Assembly: GCA_011372845.1 (NCBI GenBank)
Contig: DSAI01000202.1
Coordinates: 1 to 7,779, forward strand
Direction: 5' to 3'
DNA length: 7,779 bases
DNA from: Actinomycetota bacterium
GTDB lineage: Bacteria; Actinomycetota; Coriobacteriia; Anaerosomatales; Anaerosomataceae
The notes beneath the pieces were generated by a model. The model was not told the DNA's origin and ran no database searches. It was given only the letters and a program-made list of their open reading frames with translations. Position numbers and translations under genes: made by a program. Each line of letters begins with the position of its first letter. Position 1 is the first letter of the stretch. Positions 6,637 to 7,779 of the stretch are shown piece after piece.

Positions 6637-7257
6637 TTATGCGAGGCGGATCGTCAGCAGGCTGTCCTTGCCACCGGGCACCGCGCCCTTGACGAGCATG
6701 AGGTTCTGCTCGGCGTCGACGCGCACGACCTCGACGTTGCGGACCGTGACGGTGTCGCCACCCATCTGGCCCGGAAGCCGAACACCCTTGAACACGCGGG
6801 ACGGCGTGGAGGCCTGTCCCACGGAACCGGGTTCACGGTGCGCGTGCGAACCGTGGCCGCCAGGGCCGCCACGGAAGTTGTGCCGCTTCATGACACCCTG
6901 GAACCCTTTGCCCTTGCTGGTCCCCGTGATGTGTACCTGCTGGCCCGCCTCGAAGCCCTCGACCGTCACGACCTGGCCGAGTCTCACGTCATCGCCATCC
7001 CCAACGGGAACCTCAGCGACGAACCGCTTGGGGGTGGTTCCCGCCTTCGCGAAGTGGCCGGTCATCGGCTTGTTGGAGCGCGACTCCTTGACGTCACCGA
7101 ACGCGAGCTGGACAGCGCGGTAGCCGTCCCTGTCTTCCGTCCGGACCTGGGACACGACACAGGGGCCGGCTTCGATGACCGTGACCGGGATCAACCGATC
7201 GTCATCGGACCAGACCTGGGTCATCCCCAGCTTCCTTCCGAGTATCGCTGTTGCCAT
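6637..7257 (-). CDS. rplC: 50S ribosomal protein L3 (uL3)
   Basis: This gene encodes L3 of 206 residues, typical for bacteria. L3 binds near the 3' end of 23S rRNA, starts 50S assembly and sends a long loop toward the peptidyl transferase centre. The N-terminus AILGRKLGMTQVW is diagnostic. The extended loop, roughly residues 112–168, contains TGTSKGKGFQG, RHNFRGGPGGHGSHAHREPGSVGQ and VFKGVRLPGQMGGD. Q148, in GSVGQ, matches the glutamine that is N5-methylated in E. coli L3. The domain closes with VDAEQNLMLVKGAVPG. The start is ATG at 7257, preceded by a modest GAAAGG at 7 nt, weaker than its neighbours' ribosome binding sites. It follows rpsJ after 108 nt and precedes rplD by 34 nt. Nothing in the protein looks broken. 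Confidence 0.98.
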   Translation of the reverse strand: MATAILGRKLGMTQVWSDDDRLIPVTVIEAGPCVVSQVRTEDRDGYRAVQLAFGDVKESRSNKPMTGHFAKAGTTPKRFVAEVPVGDGDDVRLGQVVTVEGFEAGQQVHITGTSKGKGFQGVMKRHNFRGGPGGHGSHAHREPGSVGQASTPSRVFKGVRLPGQMGGDTVTVRNVEVVRVDAEQNLMLVKGAVPGGKDSLLTIRLA

Positions 7258-7276
7258 CTCAGTGCCTTTCTTCCGT

Positions 7277-7329
7277 GCGGTCTATGGGACCCTGTGCGCC
7301 ACACCGCATGACGCCTCCCAGAGGACCGC
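7277..7329 (-). promoter_or_regulatory. Candidate branched RNA structure upstream of rplC
   Basis: GCGGTC (mRNA side, 7329–7324) can pair with GACCGC (7282–7277), enclosing two small hairpins at 7314–7324 (overlapping one end base) and 7293–7303. An alternative pairs 7277–7281 with 7303–7307. The stems are short, so this is tentative. Confidence 0.3.
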
Positions 7330-7338
7330 GCATCGTGA

Positions 7339-7358
7339 CCGGCGCCCGCGAGCGCCGG
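7339..7358 (-). other. GC-rich stem-loop after rpsJ
   Basis: Perfect 7-bp stem (CCGGCGC / GCGCCGG) with a 6-nt loop, starting 7 nt after the rpsJ TAG. TCACG follows, with no T-tract. It sits in the 108-nt rpsJ–rplC spacer. Confidence 0.6.
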
Positions 7359-7365
7359 GGGTACC

Positions 7366-7674
7366 CTAGAGCTTGATCTCGATGTCCACGCCAGCCGGCA
7401 GATCGAGACGCATCAGTGAATCGACCGTCTTGGCGGTGGGCTCGAGTATGTCGATGAGGCGCTTGTGCGTCCGCATCTCGAAGTGCTCGCGGCTGTCCTT
7501 GTTCACGTGCGGCGAGCGGATGACGCAGTACAGGTTGCGCTCAGTGGGAAGCGGGATCGGTCCCGCCACCTTGGCGCCGGTCTTCTGCGCCGTCTCGACG
7601 ATCAGCTTCGTGGACTTGTCCACGATCTCATGATCGTACGCCTTGAGCCGGATGCGGATCTTCTGGTTCGCCAA
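7366..7674 (-). CDS. rpsJ: 30S ribosomal protein S10 (uS10)
   Basis: This gene encodes S10 of 102 residues, the usual bacterial length. S10 sits in the head of the 30S subunit. In the family it also acts as NusE, binding NusB and NusG in transcription antitermination and transcription–translation coupling. The N-terminus ([14 protein letters not shown]), the loop [13 protein letters not shown] near residues 35–47, [23 protein letters not shown] near 54–76 and the C-terminus [12 protein letters not shown] are all S10 hallmarks. The last two resemble actinobacterial S10. The start is TTG at 7674–7672, chosen because it gives the canonical N-terminus and sits 8 nt after a GGAGG Shine-Dalgarno. 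No in-frame ATG or GTG fits. The gene opens the S10 cluster, 36 nt after tuf. A 108-nt structured spacer separates it from rplC. Confidence 0.98.
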   Translation of the reverse strand: MANQKIRIRLKAYDHEIVDKSTKLIVETAQKTGAKVAGPIPLPTERNLYCVIRSPHVNKDSREHFEMRTHKRLIDILEPTAKTVDSLMRLDLPAGVDIEIKL

Positions 7675-7681
7675 CTCACTT

Positions 7682-7687
7682 ACCTCC
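7682..7687 (-). promoter_or_regulatory. Shine-Dalgarno of rpsJ (decides a TTG start)
   Basis: GGAGGT on the minus strand, with 8 nt from GGAGG to the TTG codon at 7674. Strong pairing to the 16S 3' end at good spacing supports TTG as the true start of rpsJ. A nearby GTG is out of frame. Confidence 0.85.
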
Positions 7688-7710
7688 GTCTTGTACGGCC
7701 TTCAAGAAGC

Positions 7711-7779
7711 CTACTTGATGATCTTCGTCACACGGCCCGAGCCGACGGTCCGGCCGCCCTCGCGGATAGCGAAGCGCAG
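7711..7779 (-). CDS. tuf: Elongation factor Tu, C-terminal end (partial, start outside window)
   Basis: Only the last 22 codons and a TAG stop are present; the gene enters from the right edge. The visible residues read LRFAIREGGRTVGSGRVTKIIK, with the RFA(I/M)REGGRTVG signature that ends the beta-barrel domain III of bacterial EF-Tu. EF-Tu is the cytoplasmic GTPase that delivers aminoacyl-tRNA to the ribosome. The GTPase domain is not in view. The stop lies 36 nt before rpsJ, so the translation-factor (str) genes run directly into the S10 cluster, an arrangement found in many bacteria. The identification rests on a short but highly conserved segment. A duplicate tuf copy elsewhere in the genome cannot be excluded. 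Confidence 0.93.
   Translation of the reverse strand: MRFAIREGGRTVGSGRVTKIIK

Noticed and set aside
7696..7711. Short dyad GGCTTC/GAAGGCC after the tuf stop as a terminator
   Set aside because: The stem is short and needs a bulge or a 2-nt loop, no T-tract follows, and the rpsJ ribosome binding site comes at once.

Overview
The window is one unbroken stretch of the bacterial str–S10–spc ribosomal-protein supercluster, read entirely from the minus strand. Transcription therefore runs from high to low coordinates. In reading order it holds the 3' end of tuf (EF-Tu), the complete S10 set rpsJ-rplC-rplD-rplW-rplB-rpsS-rplV-rpsC-rplP-rpmC-rpsQ, then the first part of the spc set rplN-rplX-rplE-rpsN-rpsH, and finally the 5' end of rplF, which runs off the window. 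There are 18 protein genes, 16 of them complete. I see no RNA genes, mobile elements, CRISPR arrays, frameshifts or pseudogenes.

The DNA is GC-rich, Shine-Dalgarno sequences are strong (GGAGG type), and five of the 17 visible starts are not ATG (TTG for rpsJ; GTG for rpmC, rplE, rpsN and rplF). The S10 and L16 protein sequences look actinobacterial (for example the S10 C-terminus [12 protein letters not shown]). S14 is the short zinc-binding form and L24 carries two CxxC pairs. I infer a high-GC member of the Actinomycetota, possibly Coriobacteriia or a related lineage. This is an impression from remembered sequences, not a search result. With only 36 nt between tuf and rpsJ, the S10 genes are probably co-transcribed with the upstream str genes, and there is no room for an E. 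coli-style L4-responsive leader.

The genes work together as a stoichiometric supply of ribosome parts: 50S proteins L2, L3, L4, L5, L6, L14, L16, L22, L23, L24 and L29, and 30S proteins S3, S8, S10, S14, S17 and S19, together with the elongation factor. The core rplV-rpsC-rplP-rpmC-rpsQ is packed with spacers of 4, 0, 0 and 11 nt, and rplD/rplW overlap by 1 nt, so translational coupling is likely there.

The feature that gene content does not explain is the set of long spacers. Seven junctions have 55 to 147 nt between genes (rpsJ–rplC 108, rplW–rplB 147, rpsS–rplV 72, rpsQ–rplN 82, rplX–rplE 85, rplE–rpsN 55, rpsN–rpsH 104). Each can form a GC-rich stem-loop in the mRNA, often starting only 5 to 10 nt after the stop codon, and none is followed by a U-tract. 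The best is a perfect 10-bp stem with a 4-nt loop after rplW. Downstream of it are two mutually exclusive pairings that reach the rplB ribosome binding site. These are candidate processing sites, mRNA stabilisers, partial attenuators or ribosomal-protein-binding regulators. Apart from them the region is an ordinary ribosomal operon, and I found no new gene system. No gene-free stretch exceeds 300 bases.
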